This document shows positions 18,655-27,020 of a DNA stretch of 64,000 nt, piece after piece. Below the pieces are notes generated by a model that did no database searches, was not told the DNA's origin, and worked only from the letters and a program-made list of their open reading frames with translations. Both the position numbers and the translations under genes were made by a program. How positions within the stretch are numbered: position 1 is the first letter of the stretch; every line of letters starts with the position of its first letter. Source of the stretch: 3107 sp965216225. Its GTDB lineage: Bacteria; Pseudomonadota; Alphaproteobacteria; Rhodobacterales; Rhodobacteraceae. The stretch is from the NCBI GenBank assembly GCA_965216225.1, contig CBDCFF010000023.1, positions 1 to 64,000 on the forward strand, given 5' to 3'.

Positions 18655-19000
18655 AGAGTGCCTCATGGTGTCCACTATCGATGGTGGACACTATCGGCTC
18701 CTCCGCCCCCGCGTTAGGTCGGCTTCAACGGACGCTCACACTTCACACCGACCTCGGCCAGTTGGATCAATCAGGTGGAGCGTTGGTTTGCTGAACTGAC
18801 GCGCAAGCAACTGCTGCGCGGCGTCCATCGTTCAACGGCGGAACTGGAAGCCGATATCGCTGCATTTATCGAGGCTCATAACGAAAACCCCAAACCCTAC
18901 AAATGGGTCAAACCCGCCGACCATATCCTCGCCTCCGTCAAGCGGTTCTGCCAACGCGCCCAACAAAACTCATGTGCCGAACTTTGGAGGCAGGTGACCA

Positions 19001-19833
19001 GGGTCAGGACTCATAGCCAGAATATGACGGTTGCAGCGATGTATATGGCGGATTTGAATACGTGTGCGCATCGGTCATAGCGCATCGCGATGCGCCTCCA
19101 ATCCTTGAGTTTTGCGAACAGGTTTTCGACCTTGTGCCGCCTCTTGTACGTTTCGGTGCAGTGGGGGATGGTTTTTTTGCGGTTTTTCCTTGAAGGGATG
19201 CAAACCTCAATCTTCTGATCTTCAATGATTTTTCGAACCTTTGCGCTGTCGTAGCCCCGATCCGCGATCAGAACCCTGGCCGCAGGCAGGTTGGGCAGCA
19301 AAACATCCGCGCCCTTGAAGTCGCTACGCTGACCCGCCGTCAGATGCAGCCTGACAGGGCGACCCGCACCGTCTCCAACGACATGCAGTTTCGTATTCAG
19401 TCCTCCCTTTGTACGCCCGATCAGGCGCGGCTCGGACCCCCCTTTTTGAGACTGGACGCCGTGCGATGTGCCTTGAGATGGGTTGCGTCAATCATGAGGG
19501 TGTCGGCGTCCGGGCCAGAGGGGTTGGCCAATTCTTCGAAAATTCGTTCGAAAATACCTTTGCGGGACCAGCGCACAAACCGATTGTAGAGCGTTTTGTG
19601 AGGGCCGTATTCGACAGGCGCATCGCGCCAGCGTAAACCGTTGCGAATAATGAAAATAATACCACTCAGCACACGACGGTCATCGACCCTGGGCTTGCCA
19701 TGGGGCTTGGGAAAGAAGGGCTCAAGGCGCGCTGTTTGTGCCTCCGTCAGCCAGAAAGGATCGCTCATGTCACTACTCCGTTTTGCAGAACACTGATTCA
19801 CACGTTCAAAACAAAGTCAATGGGTCCTGAGCC
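19001..19833 (-). mobile_element. IS5-family element, copy B
   Basis: 833 bp in the opposite direction to copy A, so the two copies bracket the interrupted IS630. The left end is GGGTCAGGACTCATAGCC and the right end is GTCCTGAGCC followed by TA (19834-19835). The left flank reads CA instead of TA. The far TA (10528-10529) and this TA are the duplication made by the first insertion into the secreted-protein gene. Confidence 0.9.
19011..19768 (-). CDS. IS5-family transposase, frameshifted, copy B
   Basis: The arrangement is as in copy A: a first frame from ATG 19768 and a second frame ending at 19011. The slippery run (AAAAAGGGGGG on the minus strand) is at 19437-19447. A few substitutions separate it from copy A, for example RNRKKTIPH in place of RNRNKTIPH. 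Confidence 0.85.
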
Positions 19834-20088
19834 TAGAAATTCCTGCCTGCCTCTGCGGCCCAAGCCATCCCATCGTGACCGGATGCGGTAACCATCGTCA
19901 CTGATATAAATGGAATCCTCGGTGCTTAGCTTCCCGATACCACCTGTCGTTCCACTGACAATAATTTCGTAGCCATAGACTGGGAAATTGAATGCGTACT
20001 CTGGCAGACTAACCGATACAGGTTCCGAAGCAACGGGAAATGCGTATGCTGCCAAAAACATTGGCAGAAGTTGTTTGGATACCTTCAT
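19834..20088 (-). pseudogene. Secreted protein of unknown function, 5' part (85 codons)
   Basis: ATG 20088 starts MKVSKQLLPMFLAAYAF, a clear signal peptide with a likely cut after PVASEP. The mature part includes FPVYGYEIIVSGTTGGIG and ends in GRRGRQEFL at the IS5-B border. Codon 85 is CTA, whose TA is the target duplication. Reading resumes in frame at 10527. The intact precursor would be 142 residues, exported, and encoded in an operon with the small membrane protein at 10013-10357. Confidence 0.8.
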
Positions 20089-20173
20089 GATTTTGTCTCC
20101 ACCAGAAGTCAGCCACGGCCAGTGCCGGACCGTGACAGTTTGGCAATACGGGAAGAATGGACTGCGGGCGTTG

Positions 20174-21594
20174 GAGCTATGCCCGAAAGTTGGTGATGGT
20201 GTGATCAGGCGGCGTTTTGAATTTGCTTGATCCCGTCTGTGAACTCAACCCCTTCAATGATCTCTGGCATGCGGTTGGCGCCGTCGAGCTTTCGCCATTT
20301 TCCTTGCGCTGACATCATCAGCTTGAATGCCATGGCCAACCCGGTCTTGCGGCTCAGGCAGCCTTTGGTTTTGCCGGTGCGGTGGCGGACGGTGGCGAAG
20401 GTGCTCTCGATCGGGTTCGTGGTTCGGATGTGCTTCCAGTGCTCAGCAGGGAAGCCGTAGAAGGAGAGCAGCACAGCCCGGTCTTTGGTCAGTTTCCCAA
20501 CCGCCTTGTCATATTTCGCGCCGTAGGTTTCCACGAAGAAATCGAAGGCGGCCCCGGCTTCGGTCTTCGTTTCCGCCTGCCAGATATCATGCAGGTGGCC
20601 TTTGGCTTTGGCCTGCACCGATTTGGGCATGGCATTGAGAACGTTTCCGGTCTTGTGAACCCAGCACCGTTGTTCCGGGGTGCTGCCGAAGACTTCGCGC
20701 AGCGCCGCCCGGAACCCCCGTAACCCTTGGGGCGCCGTCGCCAATGGCCGGATCGGGGGCGTGGGACAGCCCGCGACGCTTGAGATCGAGCAGCAACTCG
20801 CGCCAACTCTGCGTGCTTTCACGGTAGCCGACTGCCTGCTTCGGTGAGGCCCGGAACCTCCTTGCGGCCCCACTCATCCGCGCCGATCAGCACCAGAACG
20901 CATTGTTTCTGCTCTTCCATACGCGGTTGGAAATAGACACCATCGGCCCGGACATAGACGAAACGCCGGGCACTGAGATCGCGGCGCTGCCAGCGTTCAT
21001 ACTCCGCCCCCCAGTCCGCTTTCAATCGCGAGATGGTGCTCGATGAAAGCCCTGCCGCGTTCGGCCCCAACAGCGCCCCAGGAGCCTCCTGAAAGTCGCC
21101 AGTGGTCCAAAATCAAACCTTGACCAAGACAGATATCTTGAGATAGAGCCACGGCAGCAGTTCCTCAATCGATCTGGTCTTGCGCAGCCAGGGCGGCAGG
21201 ATCGACGAGGCGAAACGGATCTTTTCGTCCACATTGCCCCGGTCCCGCACCCGCGGCGCCTTCACTGGTATCGGGCCGATGCCGGTCATAACCTCGCGCT
21301 CGGGCAGATGACCATGGCGCACCAGCCGCGCACGGCCGTCGTCCGTCACCTCGCGGGCATGGGCGGCGAGGAGCGTGGCAAATTCCGCTTCCACCGCCTG
21401 TTTGAGCAGTTGGCGCGCGCCGGTTTGCAGGATGTCGGTCAGCGGGTCAGACGAAAATCCCGATGGACCGGGCAACGGCGTGATGGTAGACTTCGTCATG
21501 TGGCATATCCTTTTCTCTGCTGAGAATTGCGCCGCGTGAACAACGCCATGATAGGCCGCCAATCAGCGCCATAACCAACTTTCGGCTATAACTC
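20174..21594 (-). mobile_element. IS256-family element, copy 2 (decayed)
   Basis: 1421 bp, 44 bp longer than copy 1. The ends match copy 1, and the 9-bp duplication CGGGCGTTG is at 20165-20173 and 21595-21603. Small insertions near 20720, 20830 and 21100-21140 account for the extra length. Confidence 0.93.
20205..21499 (-). pseudogene. IS256 transposase, frame-disrupted
   Basis: The start MTKSTITPLPGPSG and the end (…IIEGVEFTDGIKQIQ) match copy 1, but the reading frame is broken at least twice: about 21110-21140, where an A/T-rich insert replaces the stretch before IEELLPWLY-linked residues, and about 20715-20840. It could not make a full transposase, though its ends could still be moved by copy 1. 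Confidence 0.9.
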
Positions 21595-21618
21595 CGGGCG
21601 TTGATGTGTCAAGCACTC

Positions 21619-21873
21619 GCCGATGTCATGGCGGACATGAAGATCATGAATGACCTTCATGCGCCCGACATCGGCATTCTGTGCGCGGGCGGGCATTTCA
21701 CCATGGACATGGCCCGCGCCGCCTACGCGGCCAGGAACTTCTTCGATTTCAAAACTGTCATCCCGTGCCACTACAAGACATTTCCGCTGCTGGAACAATC
21801 GGCGGACGCCCTGATTGCCGCCCTGCCCGGCATTGATGTGAGTGAGCCGGAGGTGATGGCGGAGATGGAGTTC
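21619..21873 (+). pseudogene. Metal-dependent hydrolase (MBL fold), 3' fragment
   Basis: The frame ADVMADMKIMNDLHAPDIGI, then CAGGHFTMDMARAAY and TVIPCHYKTFPLL, is the C-terminal third of UPF0173-like MBL hydrolases, ending near EPEVMAEMEF. The family motif just before ADVMAD (a GDT-type stretch) is missing, so the break lies just upstream. No stop follows at the usual place; the frame runs on antisense to the methyltransferase gene. The matching N-terminal fragment is at 9953-9997. Confidence 0.8.
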
Positions 21874-21978
21874 CAGCCGTTCGATCCCCCGGTTCGATGG
21901 CGCCCTCTCCCATGGGGCGGACACGCCGCGCCGCCACGACGGAGGGCCGCGCCCGACGTTCCCGGCGAACAGGCGGCG

Positions 21979-23637
21979 TCAGAGGTCCAGTTGACCCTGC
22001 GAGCCGCCGTTTGCCTCCCGCGCCACTTTCCTGAAGGCATCGTCTCTGCGCGCCGGCAACCGTATTGCGCGGTCACGCAGTTCAAGGGCGCTTTCAATGG
22101 TGACAATCTGGATGCGGGGAACCGGACCGAAACCTTCCATATGGAACTGCCCTGCGGCGGCCGCCTCTGCAATCATGGTTTTCTTCGGGGGCGTCAGCGT
22201 AAGGAAAACGCCGATGCCCGCGCCTTCGCGCCCGATCACGCCATGCAGATCGCGGATCATGCCCACACTGATATTCTCGCCAGCCTTGACAGAGACGATG
22301 GCGCGATTCGTCTTGCCGAAATAGATGTTTCCGTCGATGCCCTTGTCCGCGCCCTTTTTGCCGAGATTGCCCGGTTGGGCATTGATGAGGGAAAGCGCCC
22401 ATTTTTCGAATTCATGATACTGGCCCCGCTGCGCCATGTCGCGCGCGCCAGCAATGTCCTGCGGTACGCCGTGGGTTTCGAACCCGACTTCGGCAAAGGC
22501 GTCGCGCAGGCGCTTTTCGATCAACCCGATGGCAAGGTGGGTGATGTCGATGCCGGTCCATCGCCGCCCCAGCTTCTGCGCCGCATGAACCGTGGTGCCA
22601 CAGCCGCAGAACGGGTCGAGCACAAGATCGCCCTCGTTCGAGGAGGCGGAGATGATGCGTTCGAGAAGCGCGACGGGTTTCTGGGTGGGATAGCCGAGGC
22701 GTTCCCTTGAATGCGCGGAAATAGGTGGAATGTCCACTATGATGTCGGAAAGCGCCACGCCATCAAGGGCATCGACGAAGTGTTTCAGCCTTGGCTTGCC
22801 ATCCTCTTTTTGCGGCCAGAATATGTACCCGGCTTCGTCAAGCTGGTCCAGTCGTTCCTGCACCGTGCCGCTCCTGATGCCAAGTTCTTCGAGTATTCCG
22901 GATGGAAGCGCCCAATGTCTTCCCGATTCCGCCGGATCCACCCCGCGCCATGGTTGGCCGCTTTCGCCTGAACGGGTTATTCCCGATCCCGTCAGGGTGA
23001 TCGGGGAGAATCGCCGACCGGTTTCCTGATCGACGTGTTTGAAGTGTTTTTCGATATAGCTCGCGTCATGCTCAAGTTTGTAGTTCGTCCAAAGGTGAGT
23101 CGGCGATTTCGAATAGAAAAAAATCGTGTCGTGAACGGGGCCCCACTTCCGGGAAGAACCGTGCGCGAATGTCCGTTTCCAGATGACCTCATTCAACAGG
23201 CGGTCTTTCCCGAACACCGCATCCAGCAATATCTTCAGGTAATGGCTCGCCGTGGGATCGCAATGCAGGTAAAGGCTGCCGGCGGGTTTCAGCACCCGGT
23301 GCAGTTCCAGCAGCCGCACCGCCATCATCGCCAGATAGGCCATCATGTCGTTCTCGCCCAGAAAGCCGCGCATCGCCCGCAGCATCTCTGCCGCCGCGCC
23401 ATTGCCGGAGTGCAGCACCGCGCCATACGCCTCTTCCGCCGCGTCGGTCCAGTGCCATGTGTCGTCGAACGCCTCTATCTGCGCGGTGCTTTCATTGCCG
23501 GGCGGCCCCCTGAACAGCACATTGTAGGAGGCGTTCGAATTGAACGGCGGGTCGAGATAGATCAGATCGACCGACTCATCGGCGACGGATTCCCGCAGCA
23601 CCATCAGATTGTCGCCGTAATAAAGGTGATTGCCCAT
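21979..23637 (-). CDS. DNA methyltransferase (N6-A/N4-C, beta type) with C-terminal nuclease-like domain
   Basis: 552 residues. The catalytic motif IV DPPF is at 29-32 and the AdoMet motif I DPFCGCGTT at 341-349. This order (IV before I) is the beta class, as in CcrM-like and type III Mod enzymes. Residues about 405-510 (YHEFEKWALSLI, GADKGIDGNIYF, AIVSVKAGENI) look like a PD-(D/E)xK/Mrr-type fold, with Asp435 and Lys451 as candidate residues. The gene stands alone, with no specificity or separate endonuclease gene. Whether it restricts, only methylates, or targets mobile DNA cannot be told from sequence. Confidence 0.85.
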   Translation of the reverse strand: MGNHLYYGDNLMVLRESVADESVDLIYLDPPFNSNASYNVLFRGPPGNESTAQIEAFDDTWHWTDAAEEAYGAVLHSGNGAAAEMLRAMRGFLGENDMMAYLAMMAVRLLELHRVLKPAGSLYLHCDPTASHYLKILLDAVFGKDRLLNEVIWKRTFAHGSSRKWGPVHDTIFFYSKSPTHLWTNYKLEHDASYIEKHFKHVDQETGRRFSPITLTGSGITRSGESGQPWRGVDPAESGRHWALPSGILEELGIRSGTVQERLDQLDEAGYIFWPQKEDGKPRLKHFVDALDGVALSDIIVDIPPISAHSRERLGYPTQKPVALLERIISASSNEGDLVLDPFCGCGTTVHAAQKLGRRWTGIDITHLAIGLIEKRLRDAFAEVGFETHGVPQDIAGARDMAQRGQYHEFEKWALSLINAQPGNLGKKGADKGIDGNIYFGKTNRAIVSVKAGENISVGMIRDLHGVIGREGAGIGVFLTLTPPKKTMIAEAAAAGQFHMEGFGPVPRIQIVTIESALELRDRAIRLPARRDDAFRKVAREANGGSQGQLDL

Positions 23638-23721
23638 GATCCTGTCTTTCCCGGAGCCCGTCCCCGCGCCCGACGATAGGCATGAGGACCGGAAGGGTCA
23701 ATTGATGCGGGCGCATCCCGC

Positions 23722-25926
23722 TCAGTAAAAACTCTGCGGATCAATGTCCACGGTCAGCCGGATCGCCCCCGGCAGTCTGAACTGCCCCACCCACTCGGTC
23801 ACGGCTTTCTGGATCGGCGCGGTCCTGGGGGCCTTGATCAGCAGGCGCACCCGGTGGCGGCCCCGGATGCGGGCGATGGGGGCGGGCGCGGGACCGTAAA
23901 GCTCTGCGCCGACCGCGCGCAGGGGGGCGTTGCGGCGGGCCATGGCGTTTGCCAGATCAAAGACCGGCGCGGGATCGGGGCCGGAAAGGACAATGCCGAC
24001 AAGGCGGCCATAGGGCGGCACGCCGGCGGCTTCGCGGGCGCGGGCCTCGGCGCGCCAGAATGCCTCTTCCTCGCCCGACAGGATCGCGCGGATGACCGGA
24101 TGTTCGGGCTGCCAGGTTTGCAGGACGGCGACGCCGCGTTTTTCTGCCCGCCCGGCCCGGCCCGCCACCTGCCGGATCAGTTGGAAAGTACGCTCGGCGG
24201 CGCGCAGGTCGGAACCCTGCAAGCCCAGATCGGCGTCGATCACGCCGACCAGCGTGAGCAGCGGAAAGTTGTGCCCCTTGGCGATCAGTTGCGTGCCGAT
24301 GATGATGTCGGCCCCGCCCCCGGCGATCTCCGCCACCGCCTGCTTCAATGCGTGGGCAGAGTTGAAAAGGTCCGACGACATGACCTTCACGCGGGCTTCG
24401 GGAAAGGTGTCGGCGATTTCCTCGGCCAGCCGTTCGACGCCGGGGCCGATGGGGGCGAGGCGGCCCTCGACGCCGCAGCCCGGACAGGCGTCGGGCATCG
24501 GTCTGGTCCCGCCGCACCGGTGGCACATGAGACGTTTCGAAAAGCGGTGTTCGACCATGCGCGCATCACACTGGTCACAGCCGATCTGGCGCCCGCAGGC
24601 GCGGCAGAGCGTGGTCGGCGCATACCCCCGGCGGTTGAGGAAGAGAAGGGACTGTTCCCCATCCCCGATCCGCGCGGCGACGGCGCAGCGCAGGGTGGGC
24701 GAGAGCCAGCGGCCGGGGGGCAGTTCCTCCGACCGCATGTCGATGGCGCGCATGTCCGGCAGTTCCGCCGTGCCGAAGCGGGACGTGAGGTCAAGCCGCC
24801 GATACTTGCCCGACCCGGCGTTCGCCCAGGTCTCCAGCGCCGGGGTGGCGGAGGCAAGGATGACCTGGGCCGAAGCGCAACTGGCGCGCAGCACGGCCAT
24901 GTCACGGGCGTTGTAGAGCGCGCCATCTTCCTGTTTGTAGGAACTGTCATGTTCCTCATCCACGACGATCAGCCCCAGATCCCGGAACGGCAGGTAAAGG
25001 GCGGAGCGGGCGCCGACAACCAGTTGCACCGCCCCCTGCCCGGCCATGCGCCAGAGGCGGCGGCGCTCGGTCATGGTGACGCCGGAATGCCATTCGGCGG
25101 CCTCGGCGCCAAAGCGGGCCTCCACCCGTATCAGAAATTCGGCGGTCAGCGCGATTTCGGGCAACAGGACCAGCGCCTGGCGACCCTGCCGCAGGCATTC
25201 GGCGACGGCTTCCAGATAGACTTCGGTCTTGCCGGACCCGGTAACGCCTTTCAGCAATGTCGCGCCATAAGCGCCGGAGGCGACGGCGGCGCAAAGCTGA
25301 GCGGCGGCTTTCGCCTGATCCTCGTTCAGAACCTTGCCGCCATGATCGGGGTCGAGCGCCGGACAGGGCCGGTCGCGCGGCGTGTCCTCTTCGCGCACCG
25401 CGCCCTGGGCCACCAGCCCCCTGACGACCGAGGTTCCGGTCCCGGCCATATCGGCCAGTTCGCGCAGCGTGAAGCCGAGGCCGCGATAACTGCCGAGCAC
25501 CGCCAGCACCCGGCGGCGGGCATCGGTCAGGCGGTCGGGATCGCGGTCGCCCAGCCGGTATATCTTCCGCATCGAGGGCGGATTGCCCAACCCCGGTGCG
25601 CGGGTGGCAAGGCGCAGCATGGCGGTCATGGGGGTCAGCGTGTAGCCGGACGCCCGCGTCAGAAAGGCGCGCATCTCGTCGCGCATCGGGGCCGCGTCCA
25701 GCACCCGGATGGCGCTGCGGACCCTGGCGGCGTCCAGACCACCCTGCCCAGCGCCCCAGACCACGCCGATGACCTTGCGCGGGCCCAGCGGCACCTCCAG
25801 AAAACTGCCTGCATGGCAGCCCCCTTCCGGCGCGCGGTAATCCAGCAACCGGTCGGGCGGCTGCGTGCTCAGCACCGAAATCAGCTCTCCCCGATCGAAA
25901 AAGGATGGTTGCGTAAGGTCCGACAT
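23722..25926 (-). CDS. priA: Primosomal protein N' (replication restart helicase)
   Basis: 734 residues from ATG 25926; the in-frame upstream ATG is not needed. PriA binds abandoned replication forks and reloads DnaB. An N-terminal 3'-DNA-binding domain is followed by Walker A GVTGSGKT at about 227-234, the DEEH box in VVDEEHDSSYKQED, a zinc-binding module with eight cysteines (CRACGRQIGCDQC and CHRCGGTRPMPDACPGCG) and the C-terminal helicase motifs QVAGRAGR. It appears complete. Confidence 0.97.
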   Translation of the reverse strand: MSDLTQPSFFDRGELISVLSTQPPDRLLDYRAPEGGCHAGSFLEVPLGPRKVIGVVWGAGQGGLDAARVRSAIRVLDAAPMRDEMRAFLTRASGYTLTPMTAMLRLATRAPGLGNPPSMRKIYRLGDRDPDRLTDARRRVLAVLGSYRGLGFTLRELADMAGTGTSVVRGLVAQGAVREEDTPRDRPCPALDPDHGGKVLNEDQAKAAAQLCAAVASGAYGATLLKGVTGSGKTEVYLEAVAECLRQGRQALVLLPEIALTAEFLIRVEARFGAEAAEWHSGVTMTERRRLWRMAGQGAVQLVVGARSALYLPFRDLGLIVVDEEHDSSYKQEDGALYNARDMAVLRASCASAQVILASATPALETWANAGSGKYRRLDLTSRFGTAELPDMRAIDMRSEELPPGRWLSPTLRCAVAARIGDGEQSLLFLNRRGYAPTTLCRACGRQIGCDQCDARMVEHRFSKRLMCHRCGGTRPMPDACPGCGVEGRLAPIGPGVERLAEEIADTFPEARVKVMSSDLFNSAHALKQAVAEIAGGGADIIIGTQLIAKGHNFPLLTLVGVIDADLGLQGSDLRAAERTFQLIRQVAGRAGRAEKRGVAVLQTWQPEHPVIRAILSGEEEAFWRAEARAREAAGVPPYGRLVGIVLSGPDPAPVFDLANAMARRNAPLRAVGAELYGPAPAPIARIRGRHRVRLLIKAPRTAPIQKAVTEWVGQFRLPGAIRLTVDIDPQSFY

Positions 25927-26019
25927 TCCCTGCCTGCATCGCCTGCGAAGCGGCATATTCGCGCCAAGGATGCGCGAGGTCAACACAGTGCGCAGGGGCG
26001 TTTCGCCCGCCGTCGGAGT

Positions 26020-26808
26020 TCAGTTCCCCCCAAGGAATGCCGAGACGCCCTGAACGGCGGCGAAACGCGCGGAATCAAGGCCAACCCGCGCCCTGTCAAC
26101 GGCCTGTACATAAGCATCCAGCGCCGGTTCGGCAGCCGGGAAGGCGGCAGAGATGCCCGACGCGCCGGCATAGACGACGACGCCCAGCGCAAGCAGCGCT
26201 GGCATCATGAGAAAACCCGTGCGATAGTGGCGGCGGCGGGCCATGGCGATGGCAGACCCCTTGCCATGGGCCTCCCCGGCGCTTTCGCGCTTTGGCGCTG
26301 CCCGCAGGGGGGAATTGATCTCTTCCATATCCGGCAGCAGAACGCGCCGGTTCGGCGCCGCCGGCACGGGTTCGGCACGCCTTTCGCCGGCAATCATGGC
26401 GGAGAGCCCGTCATGAATCGCGGCGGTCTCATCGCCTTGCGCGCCGCCGGCGGCAGGTTTCCGAACCGCCCCCTGCTCTTGCCGCCGGGGGGCGGCGTCG
26501 CCGGACCGGCGAACCCCGGCTTCGCGTTGCGCCTCTTCGCGCAGAACGCTCTTTACCGTTTCATCCAGAGGCGGTCGCGCATCCGCATCCGCTTCCGCCG
26601 CCCCGCCCATATGCTCCGCAGCAGTGTCAGACACCGGTTGCGGGACGGCCTGCGCCTCCTCCTGCGCCTCCTCTTGCACGGGCACGGCTGCGCTTGTGCG
26701 AAACCAGACATGGCCGCATCCGGAGCATTGCACATCGCGCCCGCCATCGGGGATGGCGTGATCCTCAATTTCGTACTGCGCATTGCAATTCGGACAAATC
26801 AGTCGCAT
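26020..26808 (-). CDS. Zinc-ribbon (MJ0042-type) membrane protein
   Basis: 262 residues. The N-terminus MRLICPNCNAQYEI with a second CSGCGHVW pair forms a zinc ribbon of the MJ0042 type. A long Ala/Glu-rich linker (about 45-190) follows, then a single transmembrane helix near 205-225 (LMMPALLALGVVVYAGAS) and a short C-terminal domain. Proteins of this layout are common in Rhodobacterales, but their function is unknown. It is divergent from plsC, with about 210 bp between starts. Confidence 0.8.
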   Translation of the reverse strand: MRLICPNCNAQYEIEDHAIPDGGRDVQCSGCGHVWFRTSAAVPVQEEAQEEAQAVPQPVSDTAAEHMGGAAEADADARPPLDETVKSVLREEAQREAGVRRSGDAAPRRQEQGAVRKPAAGGAQGDETAAIHDGLSAMIAGERRAEPVPAAPNRRVLLPDMEEINSPLRAAPKRESAGEAHGKGSAIAMARRRHYRTGFLMMPALLALGVVVYAGASGISAAFPAAEPALDAYVQAVDRARVGLDSARFAAVQGVSAFLGGN

Positions 26809-27020
26809 CCGGCCTGTTCCTGTCTCGCCGCGCTAGTCGCGGTTTCCGCCCCGATCATATCCGCTTGTAACAGGGCCGGGGGTTTTGTCCAAGTTCAGAC
26901 ATCAGGGGCGAACGAAAGATGCCGGGGCCGGGGCAAAACTGTCACCCGCCGCCCCGGTCCTTGGTGATCCCGCCACTTGCCGCTACTGTCGCGGCGCACC
27001 GCATTCGGAAAGGAGCCCCC

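Larger units (their letters stand above)
16308..18739 (-). mobile_element. IS66-family element
   Basis: 2432 bp. The ends are GTGACCGTTCGGTGAAGG on the left and GTGAGCGTCCGTTGAAGC read inward from the right. The 8-bp target duplication ACTTCACA is at 16300-16307 and 18740-18747. It carries the standard tnpA-tnpB-tnpC order on the minus strand. Confidence 0.95.
11423..18984 (+). pseudogene. IS630 transposase, split into four parts
   Basis: The parts are 11423-11581 (MVGRLADAVVLSEDERRF, winged-helix start), 12968-13427 (helix-turn-helix and LCVDEKSQIQ with the first catalytic Asp), 16072-16307 (the HIVMDNYATHK region with the second Asp) and 18748-18984 (ASWINQVERWFAEL with the last Glu). Reassembly gives the 364-residue protein seen intact at 37567-38661. 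The TAG stop of the intact copy is TGG here, a separate sign of decay. Confidence 0.92.
11363..19000 (+). mobile_element. IS630-family element, copy 1, interrupted by IS256, IS21 and IS66
   Basis: The IS630 body is the sum of 11363-11581, 12968-13427, 16072-16307 and 18748-19000, nearly identical to the intact copy at 37507-38674. Its ends here are TG and CA where the intact copy has TA at both ends. Each intruder is flanked by a duplication of IS630 sequence: GTGGCGGCC, CCTACA and ACTTCACA. Confidence 0.92.

Noticed and set aside
10530..19833. Composite transposon carrying cargo between inverted IS5 copies
   Set aside because: The two IS5 copies bracket only IS630 with its intruders. There is no passenger gene, so the array is better read as serial insertion.
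23854..26967. 1037-codon open frame on the plus strand
   Set aside because: It is antisense to priA and the zinc-ribbon gene; both of those have clear motifs, and this frame has none.
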